64,000 nucleotides of DNA from Marinomonas profundi (GCF_020694005.1 NZ_CP073013.1:992001-1056000); one strand, 5' to 3'; shown: positions 7,468 to 21,947, counted from the stretch's first letter. Notes: generated by a model not told the origin, from the sequence alone. Translations and numbers: made by a program.

Positions 7468-8484
7468 GTGGGTGTATTTGAGCGTTATTTGTCTGTTTGG
7501 GTCGGACTCGCCATTGTGGTCGGCATTGTGACGGGGAGCATTGCCCCAAGCTATTTTGCTTTGATTGCCCAGTTCGAGTACGCACAGGTCAATCTGGTGA
7601 TTGCGGTGCTGATCTGGCTGATGATTTACCCAATGATGGTGCAAATCGATTTTTCGGCCATCAAGGACGTCGGTAAAAAACCCAAAGGCCTAGTGTTAAC
7701 CTTAGTAGTGAATTGGTTGATCAAGCCCTTTACCATGGCGTTTTTAGGCTGGTTGTTTTTTAAAGTTCTGTTCGCTGACTGGGTCGACCCACAAACCGCT
7801 TCTGAATACATTGCCGGCATGATTCTACTGGGTGTTGCGCCTTGTACCGCCATGGTGTTCGTGTGGAGCCAAATGACCAAAGGCGATGCGGCTTATACCT
7901 TGGTACAGGTTTCTGTTAATGATGTGGTGATGATCTTTGCGTTTGCGCCTATCGCTGGATTTTTGCTGGGCATGACGGACATTACAGTGCCTTGGAATAC
8001 CCTGCTGTTGTCGGTTGTTCTTTACGTGTTGATCCCGCTTACGGCGGGCGTTATCACGCGTCGAAGACTCGAAAAAAATGCCGACTCGTCTAAGCTGAAT
8101 CACTTTCTTGCCACCATGAAGCCTTGGTCTGTTATCGGCCTGCTGGCGACCGTTGTGCTGTTGTTTGGCCTGCAATCTAGCACCATTTTGTCGAATCCTC
8201 AGGCGATTGTGCTCATTGCTATTCCATTGTTAATTCAAACCTATGGCATTTTTGCCATCGCGTATTTTTTAGCCAAGCAAATGAAACTGCCCCATAACAT
8301 TGCCGCACCGGCTTGCATGATTGGCACATCGAACTTTTTCGAATTGGCCGTCGCCGTGGCGATTTCTCTGTTTGGACTGCATTCTGGCGCCGCCCTCGCC
8401 ACCGTTGTCGGTGTGTTAGTGGAAGTCCCCGTTATGCTTAGCTTGGTGTGGTTTGCGAACCGCACTCGGCACTGGTTTTCTTAA
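7468..8484 (+). CDS. acr3: Acr3-type arsenite efflux permease
   Basis: This 338-residue inner-membrane protein exports arsenite. About ten transmembrane segments are visible. The conserved Cys lies in [15 protein letters not shown] (Cys126) and the conserved Glu in [14 protein letters not shown], both hallmarks of Acr3 (BASS superfamily) and not of ArsB. The start is GTG at 7468, with AAGGAG upstream. It follows arsR by 38 bp. Some databases call this family ArsB; the sequence supports Acr3. Confidence 0.95.
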   Translation: MGVFERYLSVWVGLAIVVGIVTGSIAPSYFALIAQFEYAQVNLVIAVLIWLMIYPMMVQIDFSAIKDVGKKPKGLVLTLVVNWLIKPFTMAFLGWLFFKVLFADWVDPQTASEYIAGMILLGVAPCTAMVFVWSQMTKGDAAYTLVQVSVNDVVMIFAFAPIAGFLLGMTDITVPWNTLLLSVVLYVLIPLTAGVITRRRLEKNADSSKLNHFLATMKPWSVIGLLATVVLLFGLQSSTILSNPQAIVLIAIPLLIQTYGIFAIAYFLAKQMKLPHNIAAPACMIGTSNFFELAVAVAISLFGLHSGAALATVVGVLVEVPVMLSLVWFANRTRHWFS

Positions 8485-8547
8485 GCGTTAACCATTTAAG
8501 CCCGATGCTTCGGACTACTATTTTAATTAATTATTTTTGAGGTTGTG

Positions 8548-9558
8548 ATGACAATTAAAGTTGGTATTAACGGTTTTGGCCGTATGGGCCGTTTGTCCTT
8601 TCGAGCGGCATTTGATTGGGACGAAGTCGAGTTTGTACAAATCAATGACCCCGCTGGCGATGCTGCAACATTGGCGCATTTAATCACCTTCGACTCGGTA
8701 CATGGCCGCTGGCATCATCAGGCCGAGGCGGAAGGCGAAGTGATGATAGTCAATGGTCAACGCATTGCCTGCACACAGAATAAAAGCATTCCCGACACTG
8801 ACTGGTCTGCTTGTGATGTGGTTATTGAAGCCAGCGGTAAAATGAAAAGCAAAGCCCTGCTGCAGGCTTACCTTGATCAGGGTGTCAAACGTGTGGTGGT
8901 TACCGCGCCAGTGAAAGAAGACGGTGTGTTGAACGTGGTGATGGGTGTTAACCAGCATCTGTACGATAAAACACAACACACGATTGTGACGGCAGCGTCT
9001 TGTACTACTAACTGTTTAGCCCCTGTGGTGAAAGTCATCCATGAAAACTTGGGCATCAAACATGGCTCCATGACCACGATTCATGACATTACCAACACGC
9101 AAACTATCCTTGATGCGCCCCATAAAGATTTACGCCGTGCCCGCGCTTGTGGCCTGAGTTTGATCCCAACCACAACCGGATCAGCAACGGCCATTACGCA
9201 TATTTTTCCCGAGCTAAAAGGCAAATTAAACGGCCATGCGGTGCGTATTCCCCTAGCCAATGCGTCATTAACCGATTGTGTGTTTGAAGTAGAACGCGAT
9301 ACCACGATAGAAGAGGTCAACCAGCTGCTCAAAACGGCCGCCGAGACCGAACTGAAAGACATCTTAGGATACGAAGAACGCCCTCTGGTGTCTGTTGATT
9401 ATAAAACCGATCCACGCTCTAGCATTATCGACGCCTTGTCCACCATGGTGATCAATGGCACGCAGGTAAAGCTTTATGCTTGGTACGACAATGAATGGGG
9501 CTACGCCAATCGCACCGCAGAATTGATGCGCATGGTTGGTCTTGCAGACAAGGAATAA
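8548..9558 (+). CDS. Glyceraldehyde-3-phosphate dehydrogenase, ArsJ-associated
   Basis: This 336-residue GAPDH in an ars operon is expected to use arsenate in place of phosphate and make 1-arseno-3-phosphoglycerate, which ArsJ exports. The NAD-binding start is [13 protein letters not shown], the catalytic motif is [10 protein letters not shown] (Cys152), and the C-terminal [10 protein letters not shown] is typical. ATG 8548 is chosen over the adjoining GTG 8545 because GAGG at 8539-8542 gives a proper spacing only to the ATG. arsJ begins 6 bp after its stop. A general glycolytic role cannot be excluded, but the context is specific. Confidence 0.92.
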   Translation: MTIKVGINGFGRMGRLSFRAAFDWDEVEFVQINDPAGDAATLAHLITFDSVHGRWHHQAEAEGEVMIVNGQRIACTQNKSIPDTDWSACDVVIEASGKMKSKALLQAYLDQGVKRVVVTAPVKEDGVLNVVMGVNQHLYDKTQHTIVTAASCTTNCLAPVVKVIHENLGIKHGSMTTIHDITNTQTILDAPHKDLRRARACGLSLIPTTTGSATAITHIFPELKGKLNGHAVRIPLANASLTDCVFEVERDTTIEEVNQLLKTAAETELKDILGYEERPLVSVDYKTDPRSSIIDALSTMVINGTQVKLYAWYDNEWGYANRTAELMRMVGLADKE

Positions 9559-9564
9559 TCGACT

Positions 9565-10818
9565 ATGTCATGGCTAGCGCAGCTTTCTCCGCCAATCCGT
9601 CAATACATGGTAGTCACCGGCAACTATTGGGCTTTTACTTTAACCGATGGCGCCTTGCGCATGTTGGTAGTGTTGTATTTCTATGGGCTAGGTTATAGCC
9701 CATTTGAAATCGCCATGCTGTTTATCTTTTATGAAATCTTTGGCGTGATTACCAATTTGGTGGGCGGCTGGCTCGGCGCTCGACTGGGTTTAAACCGCAC
9801 CATGAACGTAGGGCTGTTTATGCAAATTCTCGCCCTCGCCATGCTGTTGGTTCCTGCCAGTTTGTTGACTGTGCCTTGGGTCATGGGCGCGCAAGCCATG
9901 TCTGGTATCGCCAAAGACCTTAACAAGATGAGCGCAAAAAGCTCAATCAAACTGCTCGTGCCAAACGATGCCCAAGGGCAGTTGTACAAATGGATTGCCA
10001 TCCTCACTGGCTCTAAAAATGCCCTAAAAGGTGTTGGCTTCTTTTTGGGCGGTGCCTTGTTAAGTCTCTTAGGGTTCCAAGGCGCTATTTTGCTCATGGC
10101 GATCGCCTTAACCTTGGTGTGGATCGCCAGCTTAATTAGCCTCAAAAAAGACCTTGGCAAAGCCAAGAACAAGCCCAAGTTCACCGATATTTTCTCCAAA
10201 AGCAAAGCGGTCAATTATCTATCAGCAGCTCGGCTGTTTTTGTTTGGCGCACGAGATGTGTGGTTTGTGGTGGCGCTGCCGGTGTTTTTGGCCAGTACCT
10301 TTGGCTGGGATCATTGGTATGTGGGGGGATTTTTAGCCATCTGGGTCATCGCTTATGGCATAGTGCAAAGCCTCGCCCCGACGCTTACTGGCAAAGCGCA
10401 AGGCAAACTGCCCGACGGACGACACGCCTTAGGTTGGGCGTTAGCGCTGGGTGTCACGCCTATTTTTATCGCCTTGGCGTTGGATTATAACTGGCATGTG
10501 GAGTTCGCCGTCATCGCCGGATTACTCGCCTTTGGCGCCATCTTTGCGGTGAACTCATCGCTGCACAGTTACTTGATCGTCAGTTACGCAGGCGAAGACG
10601 GCGTCTCACTCGATGTGGGTTTCTACTACATGGCAAACGCCATGGGACGACTCATTGGCACGGTACTGTCTGGCTGGCTTTACCAAGATTATGGCCTGGC
10701 CACTTGTCTGTGGTTTTCAGCTGGTTTTATCGGTCTAACTGCACTCATATCATTGGGATTGCCAAAGCATGCCGACTCAAGTAAAAAAGCACTTTCGTCA
10801 AAAGGTAACACGCTATGA
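9565..10818 (+). CDS. arsJ: ArsJ, organoarsenical (1-arseno-3-phosphoglycerate) MFS exporter
   Basis: This 417-residue major facilitator protein has about 12 membrane segments. The N-terminus (IRQYMVVTGNYWAFTLTDGA) and the pairing with a GAPDH gene identify it as ArsJ. Together they remove arsenate: GAPDH makes the unstable arseno-ester and ArsJ exports it, where it breaks down to arsenate outside. AAGGA precedes the ATG. The stop overlaps the ynfA start by 4 bp (ATGA). Confidence 0.93.
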   Translation: MSWLAQLSPPIRQYMVVTGNYWAFTLTDGALRMLVVLYFYGLGYSPFEIAMLFIFYEIFGVITNLVGGWLGARLGLNRTMNVGLFMQILALAMLLVPASLLTVPWVMGAQAMSGIAKDLNKMSAKSSIKLLVPNDAQGQLYKWIAILTGSKNALKGVGFFLGGALLSLLGFQGAILLMAIALTLVWIASLISLKKDLGKAKNKPKFTDIFSKSKAVNYLSAARLFLFGARDVWFVVALPVFLASTFGWDHWYVGGFLAIWVIAYGIVQSLAPTLTGKAQGKLPDGRHALGWALALGVTPIFIALALDYNWHVEFAVIAGLLAFGAIFAVNSSLHSYLIVSYAGEDGVSLDVGFYYMANAMGRLIGTVLSGWLYQDYGLATCLWFSAGFIGLTALISLGLPKHADSSKKALSSKGNTL

Positions 10819-11141
10819 ATGCGCTATGGTTTATGGTCGCCGCCGTCTTTGAAATCGCGGGCTGCTATTGTTTTTGGATGTGGTACAAGCTGGACAAAAG
10901 CCCGTACTGGCTCCTACCTGGGATGGTTTCTTTAGCGCTTTTTGCATGGGTGCTCACGCTAGTAGAAGCCTCTTTCGCAGGTCGCGTCTACGCAGCCTAT
11001 GGCGGTATTTACATCGCCATGTCACTGCTCTGGGCCGCCATCATTGAAAAGCACCTTCCGTCAATTTGGGACGGGCTTGGCGCTACGCTATGCATTACTG
11101 GCGCGCTAATTATCTTCTTCAACGCTCAGCAAGCGGCCTAA
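10815..11141 (+). CDS. ynfA: YnfA/UPF0060 family small membrane protein
   Basis: This 108-residue protein has four transmembrane helices of the SMR-like UPF0060 (YnfA) family. Recognisable parts are FEIAGCYCFWMW near the N-terminus, AYGGIYIAMSLLWAA in helix 3, and DGLGATLCITGALII in the last helix. It overlaps arsJ by 4 bp and is therefore the last gene of the ars operon, although no arsenic role is established for it. Some relatives have been linked to drug efflux. Confidence 0.88.
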   Translation: MNALWFMVAAVFEIAGCYCFWMWYKLDKSPYWLLPGMVSLALFAWVLTLVEASFAGRVYAAYGGIYIAMSLLWAAIIEKHLPSIWDGLGATLCITGALIIFFNAQQAA

Positions 11142-11152
11142 AGAAAACAAAA

Positions 11153-11191
11153 AAGGCCGCCTTCGCTTCGTTGCAAAGACGGCCTTCTTTT
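11153..11191. terminator. Rho-independent terminator of the ars operon
   Basis: AAGGCCG (11153-11159) pairs with CGGCCTT (11180-11186), followed by CTTTT on the plus strand and preceded by A-rich sequence. It may also serve yjdM, which ends just to the right on the other strand. Confidence 0.75.
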
Positions 11192-11206
11192 AGCTATCAA
11201 AAACCG

Positions 11207-11542
11207 TTAGGCTTTTTTCACAAACTGTGATTTCAGCATCATGTCGCCCGCACCATCAACTTTGCAATCTAAGTCATGATCGCCTTCAACTAAACGTTTT
11301 ATTGTCGCTTTGCTGCCAATTTTTAACACCTGAGATGAGCCTTTCACCTTCAAATCTTTAATCAACGTCACTTTATCACCCTCTTGAAGCAAGCTGCCAT
11401 TGGCATCTTTGATAATCAAACCTTCTTCAACATCAGCCACTTCATTTGGATTCCATTCATAAGCGCACTCTGGGCAAATCAACATAACTTGATCTTCATA
11501 TACATAAACCGAATTACACTTAGGACACGCTGGAAGACTCAT
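11207..11542 (-). CDS. yjdM: YjdM/PhnA-like zinc-ribbon protein
   Basis: This small protein of 111 residues was formerly called PhnA, although it is not phosphonoacetate hydrolase. An N-terminal zinc ribbon has CPKC and CPEC pairs, and a C-terminal SH3-like domain is marked by [14 protein letters not shown] and [14 protein letters not shown] 11542 (MSLPACPKC) matches the family start. The ATG 9 bases upstream is possible but sits only 2 bases from the GAGGG. The function is unknown. It is convergent with ynfA. Confidence 0.9.
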   Translation of the reverse strand: MSLPACPKCNSVYVYEDQVMLICPECAYEWNPNEVADVEEGLIIKDANGSLLQEGDKVTLIKDLKVKGSSQVLKIGSKATIKRLVEGDHDLDCKVDGAGDMMLKSQFVKKA

Positions 11543-11756
11543 ATTTGGCATTACCCTCTATTAAAACCAGAAAAAAAGTACGGGTATTATAGTCCATTTT
11601 GATACCAACGTGTTTAAAGACTCATTTAGAACAATACAAATCTGTCTAATATCGCTCAAGCAAATTAGTTGTTACTTGAATTACCATCGCCATTTCAAGC
11701 AGTCACCGTGAACACAAGAAGAGATAATATCAGACAAGACTTTTCATCGGCCTAGA

Positions 11757-11914
11757 AAAATGACAATGAATACTTGTATCAAGAGCAAAACAAGAATAGG
11801 GTAATAAACAGACAGAGGACAAACGGATTTGCCTACGCCTCCAGGACGGAGGCTCTGTCACTTTTTAGGACGATTCCGTGGCTGCAGGGATGCAGCGAAA
11901 AACCTTTCAAGCAC
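11757..11914 (+). ncRNA. Structured repeat copy 1 with GGA-loop hairpins
   Basis: First of three collinear copies of a 158-bp unit that contains no gene. It holds an outer GACAGA/TCTGTC pairing that encloses two hairpins, then a separate hairpin GCTGCA-GGGA-TGCAGC. The hairpin GCCTCC-AGGAC-GGAGGC also shows GGA in its loop. In this copy the first inner hairpin has one A-C mismatch. TTGTAT and TAGGGT, 17 bp apart, could be a promoter ending just before the structure. A hairpin with a short T-run (11939-11961) follows. The RNA assignment and a CsrA link are inference. Confidence 0.4.
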
Positions 11915-12081
11915 GTTCACTTTGTATATCTCTCACTGTTGCCTTAATCAGGCAAGCTTTTACCGCCTAAAATAAAGCCCTTCAAAGGCAACACATATTT
12001 TTGGCCTACCCATTCCTCGCATAATAAAACTTGTCATCAAGTAAAATCATCACATTTGGCTTGGCAGCAGAATAACAACTA

Positions 12082-12107
12082 ATACTTGTATGATCATTAA
12101 CAAGTAT
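12082..12107. repeat. Inverted repeat ATACTTGT...ACAAGTAT
   Basis: The 8-bp arms 12082-12089 and 12100-12107 surround ATGATCATTA. The half-site TACTTGTAT occurs five times in this region, three of them at the same place near the start of each 158-bp unit. It could be a regulator site or a degenerate end of the repeat. Confidence 0.4.
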
Positions 12108-12159
12108 CTTATTTGATCCAATTCGGCTCAATCAAAAAACCTACCATCATTGATCTAGT

Positions 12160-12317
12160 AAAATGACAATGAATACTTGTATCAAAAGCAAAACAGGAAT
12201 AGGGTAATAAACAGACAGAGGGCAAACGGATTTGCCTACGCCTCCAGGACGGAGGCTCTGTCACTTTTTAGGATGATTCCGTGGCTGCAGGGATGCAGCG
12301 AAAAACCTTTCAAGCAC
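12160..12317 (+). ncRNA. Structured repeat copy 2 with GGA-loop hairpins
   Basis: Exactly 158 bp, like copies 1 and 3, with no insertions or deletions relative to them. All hairpins pair fully: GGCAAA-CGGA-TTTGCC, GCCTCC-AGGAC-GGAGGC and GCTGCA-GGGA-TGCAGC, plus the enclosing GACAGA/TCTGTC. A single-stranded TTAGGATGATTCC follows the junction. The flanking sequence AATCAAAAAACCTACCATCA upstream is shared with copy 3. An 87-codon reading frame across it has no homology or SD and is not supported. Confidence 0.4.
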
Positions 12318-12540
12318 CCCCTTCTTACTTTCACATCTATTACAACGGCAAGCTTTTACACTCCAAAACAAAGATTTTTATCTGTCCATTCTTCGTATAG
12401 CATGACCTGCTATCAAGCAGTTAACGGCCATCCTATTTAGTTTAGTGAAGCTACAACTAATACTTGTATAAAACCTATTGGATCTAATTCGATTCATACA
12501 AGCTCAATCAAAAAACCTACCATCATTGGTCTAGTAAAAT

Positions 12541-12698
12541 AAAATGACAATTAATACTTGTATCAAAAGCAAAACAAGAATAGGGTAATAAACAGACAGA
12601 GGGCAAACGGATTTGCCTACGCCTCCAGGACGGAGGCTCTGTCACTTTTTAGGACGATTCCGTGGCTGCAGGGATGCAGTGAAAAACCTTTCAAGCAC
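12541..12698 (+). ncRNA. Structured repeat copy 3 with GGA-loop hairpins
   Basis: Third 158-bp copy, 381 bp after copy 2. The last hairpin has a C-to-T change at its base that keeps a G-U pair, mild evidence that the fold matters. The promoter-like TTGTAT/TAGGGT and all GGA loops are retained. No terminator follows directly; the next element is another inverted repeat at 12705. Confidence 0.4.
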
Positions 12699-12704
12699 GT
12701 TCAC

Positions 12705-12985
12705 TTTAGCGACGACCACCTTCGAGGGTGTCGCTAAACGACTGCCGCCGATCTTGTAGGTCGCGATTTACCCTGAAAAAATAACATGCCGACAAATTAC
12801 GCCTTGTCGGGCTAAAGCCACGACCTACAAAAAACCAATATAATCAACCTACTATAGGCTAACGCCTGATAACGGTCGTGCCTCCCTCATCAGGCCTACA
12901 AAAGCGCAAAAGCTCGTCTTGGTGTTGGATTCGCGCTGACGCGTTGAGCCCGCGAAACAGGCGCAAGCAAATCAAATACCAAGAC
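12705..12985. repeat. Run of intergenic inverted repeats
   Basis: No gene is present. Successive palindromes occur. TTTAGCGAC/GTCGCTAAA spans 12705-12738. TTGTAGGTCG/CGACCTACAA (12754-12830) has CCGACAA/TTGTCGG nested inside. A CCTGAT/ATCAGG pair lies near 12868-12895. A long imperfect pair, GTCTTGGTGTTGGATT with AATCAAATACCAAGAC, spans 12916-12985. These resemble REP/MITE-type elements. They lie between the RNA-like array and the rrn terminator. Confidence 0.5.
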
Positions 12986-13013
12986 AAGTGTGTTTCTGAT
13001 TTTTCTACAGACG

Positions 13014-13050
13014 AAAAAAAGCCCTGACAGCTGAGCTATCAGGGCTTTCT
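13014..13050 (-). terminator. Terminator of the rRNA operon
   Basis: AAAGCCCTGA and its complement TCAGGGCTTT flank CAGCTGAGCTA, and T-runs are present on the minus strand. It lies 11 bp after the 5S rRNA gene. Confidence 0.85.
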
Positions 13051-13060
13051 TAATGTAAAG

Positions 13061-13175
13061 CTTGACGACGACCTACTCTCACATGGGATCTCCCACACTA
13101 CCATCGGCGATGGCGCTTTTCACTTCTGAGTTCGGGATGGGATCAGGTGGTTCAACGCCTCTATGATCGTCAAGC
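13061..13175 (-). rRNA. rrf: 5S ribosomal RNA
   Basis: The ~115-nt sequence on the minus strand begins CTTGACGATCATAGAGGCGT and has the conserved CCCGAACTCAGAAGTGAAA region. Its two ends are complementary (CTTGACGA/CGTCGTCAAG). It is the last gene of the rrn operon. Confidence 0.95.
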
Positions 13176-13381
13176 AATTCTGTTGCGTTCGTTCTGGCTG
13201 GACTTTTCGTCTCACCAAAACACGCGAAGACGTGCTTGGATCTTTAACAATTCTGTTTTGAAATAACAATAATCAAGTATTAAACCGATGCTCATCATGA
13301 CTGATGCGTTATCGTAATCTGTGTCTCTATGTGTTTACTGTTCGACTTTCGTCTAGTCAGCAAAACCACTTTGGTGTTATA

Positions 13382-16279
<2,898 letters not shown>

Positions 16280-16491
16280 ATATAACCCAAAGTAGTTTTT
16301 ACGATTCAATAAAAAGCCATAAATGACTCAGTATAAAAAGTAGAAACAACCATCAGATCACATACCAAAGAGCTTTTGTGTCTCTCTGGATTTACGATAA
16401 TAGAAGTCACTAAGCTGTTATCCTTAAAGAATAAGAGCAAGTGAACTTCCACCGGTTTAACACTTGATTTATCGTTATTTCAAAATTCGAA

Positions 16492-16504
16492 TTGTTAAAG
16501 AGCA
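16492..16504 (-). promoter_or_regulatory. boxA antitermination site before 23S
   Basis: The minus strand reads TGCTCTTTAACAA, a near-perfect boxA, in the spacer between tRNA-Ala and 23S. This is where Nus factors load on rrn transcripts. Confidence 0.8.
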
Positions 16505-16628
16505 AGTTTAGTGCAAAGCACTAAGTCAGAGACTAAAAATCATCCAACACAATTAAATGTAAGATGTTTAGCGTCTTGCTTAGGACTCTCTTCTAATCTT
16601 TTACACAGAATGATTGATCATTTATAAA

Positions 16629-16704
16629 TGGTGGAGCTATGCGGGATCGAACCGCAGACCTCCTGCGTGCAAAGCAGGCGCTCTCCCAGCTGAGCTATAG
16701 CCCC
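16629..16704 (-). tRNA. tRNA-Ala (UGC)
   Basis: 76 nt including an encoded CCA. The minus-strand sequence starts GGGGCTATAGCTCAGCTGGG. The anticodon loop reads TTTGCAC with anticodon TGC. It lies in the 16S-23S spacer after tRNA-Ile. Confidence 0.97.
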
Positions 16705-16838
16705 ATTATTTATTTGATCGTATTTGGTTAATCGAAGAAGATATCTCCAACCAATTACCAGGATGTCAAGAACAAGGCTTTTAAGGTCGACGTTTAGCCT
16801 GCTAAACGAGATCTTAAATAACGCTGTTATTTATATAC

Positions 16839-16915
<77 letters not shown>

Positions 16916-16989
16916 AAATACTTTCTGTGCTTCTCATAAATTAGACATCAGATAATTTGTGTGAACGCTCACCAGAGCCTTCTATCGTT

Positions 16990-18527
<1,538 letters not shown>

Positions 18528-18736
18528 AAAAGCTTGCTTACTCAAAATCTATTACACTAACAATAACTTAATCGACTCATCATCCCGAAGAACAACAAGC
18601 CAACATAAAGCGAATTGACGTGTTAGACGTTTCGCAAGACTTCAATTTTTTTGATCAACTACATCTCGGTAAAACCGGTCTGCGATGATCTTCTGAAGCC
18701 TCCAGCGAGCGCCCACACAAATTATCTGATTATCTA

Positions 18737-18749
18737 TTTTAAAGAGCGG
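18737..18749 (-). promoter_or_regulatory. boxA in the rrn leader
   Basis: The minus strand reads CCGCTCTTTAAAA, followed downstream by TTTGTGTGGGCGCTCG, matching the boxA-boxC arrangement of gammaproteobacterial rrn leaders. Confidence 0.75.
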
Positions 18750-18831
18750 TCTGACTTGAATACTCAACCAGATCTTAATCTAGTAAAGTTGAACTTGGTC
18801 TTCGTTGCTCTGAAGCCTTGTCCGTGTCAGC

Positions 18832-18900
18832 GAGGGCGTATATTAAGGATCTACAGATTTTGTGCAACCCTTTTTTGAAGAAATTTTAAATTAATTTAAA
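18832..18900 (-). promoter_or_regulatory. rRNA operon promoter with UP element
   Basis: The minus strand has TTGCAC (18862-18867), a 16-bp spacer and TAATAT (18840-18845), then the GC-rich discriminator ACGCCC, typical of stringently controlled rRNA promoters. The upstream DNA (AAATTAATTTAAAATTTC) is a good UP element. The start is expected near 18832, about 305 nt before mature 16S. Confidence 0.75.
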
Positions 18901-18915
18901 TACCGCCAAATAAAC

Positions 18916-18939
18916 AAAAAGACACCGAAGTGTCTTTTT
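18916..18939 (-). terminator. Terminator of the oadGAB operon
   Basis: A perfect 10-bp stem, AAAAAGACAC/GTGTCTTTTT, with a CGAA tetraloop. It lies 20 bp after the oadB stop and just before the rrn UP element, so it shields the rrn promoter from read-through. Confidence 0.9.
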
Positions 18940-18958
18940 CAAACGATAGCATTAACAA

Positions 18959-20131
18959 CTAACCACCTACGTAACTAAGCATCACACCAGCCGCAACCGC
19001 TGAACCAATAACACCCGCGACATTAGGCCCCATCGCATGCATCAACAGGAAGTTTTGCTTGTTCGCTTCAAGGCCCACTTTGTTAGCTACTCGTGCCGCC
19101 ATCGGCACCGCAGAAACACCCGCTGCCCCAATTAACGGATTAATCGCTTCTTTTGATAATCGATTCATTAACTTCGCCATCAGGACACCAGACGCTGTAC
19201 CGATAGAAAAGGCAATTAGACCTAAACTTAAAATGCCTAACGTTTCTAGATTCAAAAAATCCTCTGAGCTGAGCTTAGAGCCAACACCCAATCCCAAGAA
19301 AATAGTAACAATATTAATCAGGGCATTTTGCGCCGTATCACTCAATCGATCGACAACGCCACACTCACGCATTAAGTTACCGAAGCAAAACATACCAAGT
19401 AAAGGTGCAGCTGATGGTAAAAACATCGCCACTAAAATAGTGACCACAATAGGAAAAATGATTTTTTCCTTTTTCGTGACAGGCCTAAGTTGCTCCATCT
19501 TAATCGAGCGCTCTTCTTTCGTCGTTAACGCGCGCATGATTGGCGGCTGAATAAGTGGAACCAACGCCATATAAGAATAAGCCGCGACAGCAATCGCCCC
19601 CAATAGATCTGGAGCCAGTCGACTAGCAACAAAAATAGCCGTTGGGCCATCTGCACCACCAATAATACCAATTGCCGCCGCATCAGATAATGTAAAATCC
19701 ATAATGCCAAACGATCCCAACAGCACAGCGCCAATGACTGTCGCAAAGATACCAAACTGAGCCGCTGCACCTAGAAGCAGTGTTTTTGGATTGGCAAGCA
19801 TAGGACCAAAGTCGGTCATTGCCCCAACACCCATAAAAATAATCAGCGGAAACAAGCCCGTTTCAATCCCGCCATGATAAATATAGTATTGCAGCCCGCC
19901 AGGTGACGTCATGTGTCCCGCGGCATCATAAACAGGTGCCGCCATCATCCCAGCACCCGGAATATTCACCAAAACAGCACCAATACCTATTGGTAGTAGT
20001 AAAAGCGGCTCAAAACCTTTTTTGATCGCCAAATACACCAACAACAAACCGATACAAATCATCACCAACTGACCAAGCTCCAGCTGATAAATCCCCGTAT
20101 CGTGATAAAGATTTAATAGTTTGCTTTCCAT
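18959..20131 (-). CDS. oadB: Oxaloacetate decarboxylase beta subunit (Na+ pump)
   Basis: This 390-residue inner-membrane subunit decarboxylates carboxybiotin and couples this to Na+ export. It is a strongly hydrophobic multispan protein with the conserved [10 protein letters not shown] segment (Asp involved in Na+ movement) and [11 protein letters not shown] in the C-terminal part. It is somewhat shorter than the Salmonella/Klebsiella form. It is third in oadG-oadA-oadB, beginning 19 bp after oadA ends. It belongs to a marine-style sodium-based energy economy. Confidence 0.96.
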   Translation of the reverse strand: MESKLLNLYHDTGIYQLELGQLVMICIGLLLVYLAIKKGFEPLLLLPIGIGAVLVNIPGAGMMAAPVYDAAGHMTSPGGLQYYIYHGGIETGLFPLIIFMGVGAMTDFGPMLANPKTLLLGAAAQFGIFATVIGAVLLGSFGIMDFTLSDAAAIGIIGGADGPTAIFVASRLAPDLLGAIAVAAYSYMALVPLIQPPIMRALTTKEERSIKMEQLRPVTKKEKIIFPIVVTILVAMFLPSAAPLLGMFCFGNLMRECGVVDRLSDTAQNALINIVTIFLGLGVGSKLSSEDFLNLETLGILSLGLIAFSIGTASGVLMAKLMNRLSKEAINPLIGAAGVSAVPMAARVANKVGLEANKQNFLLMHAMGPNVAGVIGSAVAAGVMLSYVGG

Positions 20132-20150
20132 TTTTTACGAATTCCTTCAA

Positions 20151-21947
20151 CTACAAAGTAAGAAGTGACCGACCAACTTGCACGGAGTCACCTTCTTTTA
20201 CATTAATGGAACCAATGACACCGGACTTAGGCGCAGATATCTCTGTCTCCATCTTCATTGCCTCTAAAATCATCACCGTATCACCCTCTTCAACCTGCTG
20301 GCCTGGAGACACGAGGATTTTGAAGATATTACCCGCTAACGGAGAAGGTAAATCCTCACCAGATGAGTCAGACGCTTGAGCTGGAGCACTTTGAGTATTC
20401 GCAACAGGTTGAATATTACTGACATCGCCTCCTTCTGACACCTGCACAACAAAACTCTGCCCAGAAACAGACACCGTATAGACGCTCGCCTCACCAGCAG
20501 AGGCACTTGCGGCGACAGACTTATCAGCAGATACATCAACAACATCGCCAATCGTCGGCGCAGGCTCAAAAGCACTTGCATCACCGCGATTCTGTAGAAA
20601 TTTCAGACCAATTTGCGGAAACAAGGCATAAGTTAAAACATCGTCGATTTGCTCATCAGCCAACTGGATATTTTTATCCTTAGACAAAGCAAGCAATTCT
20701 TGCGTCAACTTATCCATTTCTGGCGACAACAAATCTGCCGGGCGACACGTAATCGCCTCAGCACCTGCTAAAACTCTTGCCTGCAGTTCTTTATTAAACT
20801 CGGCAGGCGCGGCGCCATATTCACCCTTCAAAATACCCGCCGTTTCTTTTGAGATAGACTTATATCGTTCACCAGTGAGAACATTCAATACCGCTTGCGT
20901 TCCAACAATCTGAGACGTTGGCGTTACCAATGGAATCAAACCTAAGTCTTCACGCACTTTAGGAATTTCTTGCAATACCTCATCAAATTTATCGGCCGCA
21001 CCCTGTTCTTTTAACTGGCTTTCCATATTAGTCAACATGCCGCCTGGCACCTGAGCAATCAGTATCCGAGAATCGGTACCACGAAGAGAGCCTTCAAATT
21101 TCGCATATTTCTTTCTTACTTCTCGAAAATACGCAGCAATCTCCTCCAACAAAGCCAAATCCAACCCGGTATCTCGCTCTGTTCCTTGCAAGGCCGCCAC
21201 CACGGATTCTGTCGCACTATGCCCATAAGTCATCGACATAGAAGAAATCGCCGTATCCACCCTATCAATTCCCGCTTCCACCGCTTTTAGAATCGTCATA
21301 TCTGACAAACCCGAAGTCGCATGAGCATGCAGCTGCACTTCTAACTGAGTTTGAGCTTTCAATAGACTCACCAACTCAAAGGCATCATACGGTGTAAGAA
21401 TGCCAGACATATCTTTAATGGCGATGGAGTCCGCCCCCATATCCTCAAGCGTCTTCGCATAATCCACCCAGTTCTTAGTGGTATGAACTCGGCTCTTAGT
21501 ATAAGAAATCGTCCCTTGAGCATGCTTGCCCTGCTGCTTAACCGCTTTAATGGCCGTTTCTAAATTGCGAGGGTCATTCATGGCATCAAAAATTCGAAAA
21601 ACATCTACGCCATTTAAAGCGGCACGTTCAACAAACTTACTCACCACATCATCAGCATAATGGCGATAGCCTAATAGATTCTGACCTCGTAGTAGCATTT
21701 GCTGAGGTGTCTTTGGCATCGCTTTTTTCAACTCGCGGATACGCTCCCAAGGGTCTTCACCGATAAAGCGAATGCAAGAATCAAACGTCGCCCCGCCCCA
21801 AGATTCAAGCGACCAAAAACCCACTTGGTCAAGTTTTTCAGCAATAGGCAGCATATCGTCAATGCGCATGCGCGTTGCGAACAAAGATTGGTGAGCATCA
21901 CGCAAAACGACATCAGTAATGCCTAGAGGTTGCTTAGTTTTCGTCAT
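20151..21947 (-). CDS. oadA: Oxaloacetate decarboxylase alpha subunit
   Basis: This 598-residue cytosolic subunit transfers the carboxyl group from oxaloacetate to biotin. The N-terminal carboxyltransferase TIM barrel starts [19 protein letters not shown] and carries the metal ligands in QLHAHATSG. An Ala/Ser-rich linker (about residues 470-525) leads to a C-terminal biotinyl domain with EAMKMET, the Lys being biotinylated. It sits between oadG and oadB. Confidence 0.97.
   Translation of the reverse strand: MTKTKQPLGITDVVLRDAHQSLFATRMRIDDMLPIAEKLDQVGFWSLESWGGATFDSCIRFIGEDPWERIRELKKAMPKTPQQMLLRGQNLLGYRHYADDVVSKFVERAALNGVDVFRIFDAMNDPRNLETAIKAVKQQGKHAQGTISYTKSRVHTTKNWVDYAKTLEDMGADSIAIKDMSGILTPYDAFELVSLLKAQTQLEVQLHAHATSGLSDMTILKAVEAGIDRVDTAISSMSMTYGHSATESVVAALQGTERDTGLDLALLEEIAAYFREVRKKYAKFEGSLRGTDSRILIAQVPGGMLTNMESQLKEQGAADKFDEVLQEIPKVREDLGLIPLVTPTSQIVGTQAVLNVLTGERYKSISKETAGILKGEYGAAPAEFNKELQARVLAGAEAITCRPADLLSPEMDKLTQELLALSKDKNIQLADEQIDDVLTYALFPQIGLKFLQNRGDASAFEPAPTIGDVVDVSADKSVAASASAGEASVYTVSVSGQSFVVQVSEGGDVSNIQPVANTQSAPAQASDSSGEDLPSPLAGNIFKILVSPGQQVEEGDTVMILEAMKMETEISAPKSGVIGSINVKEGDSVQVGRSLLTL

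Noticed and set aside
12177-12440. 87-codon open frame across the second 158-bp repeat
   Set aside because: It has no SD, no homology that I recognise, and its codons are dictated by the hairpin repeat. The same frame does not persist in the other copies.
11700-12990. CRISPR array
   Set aside because: The repeats are 158 bp and only three, with related rather than unique spacers, and no cas genes are present.
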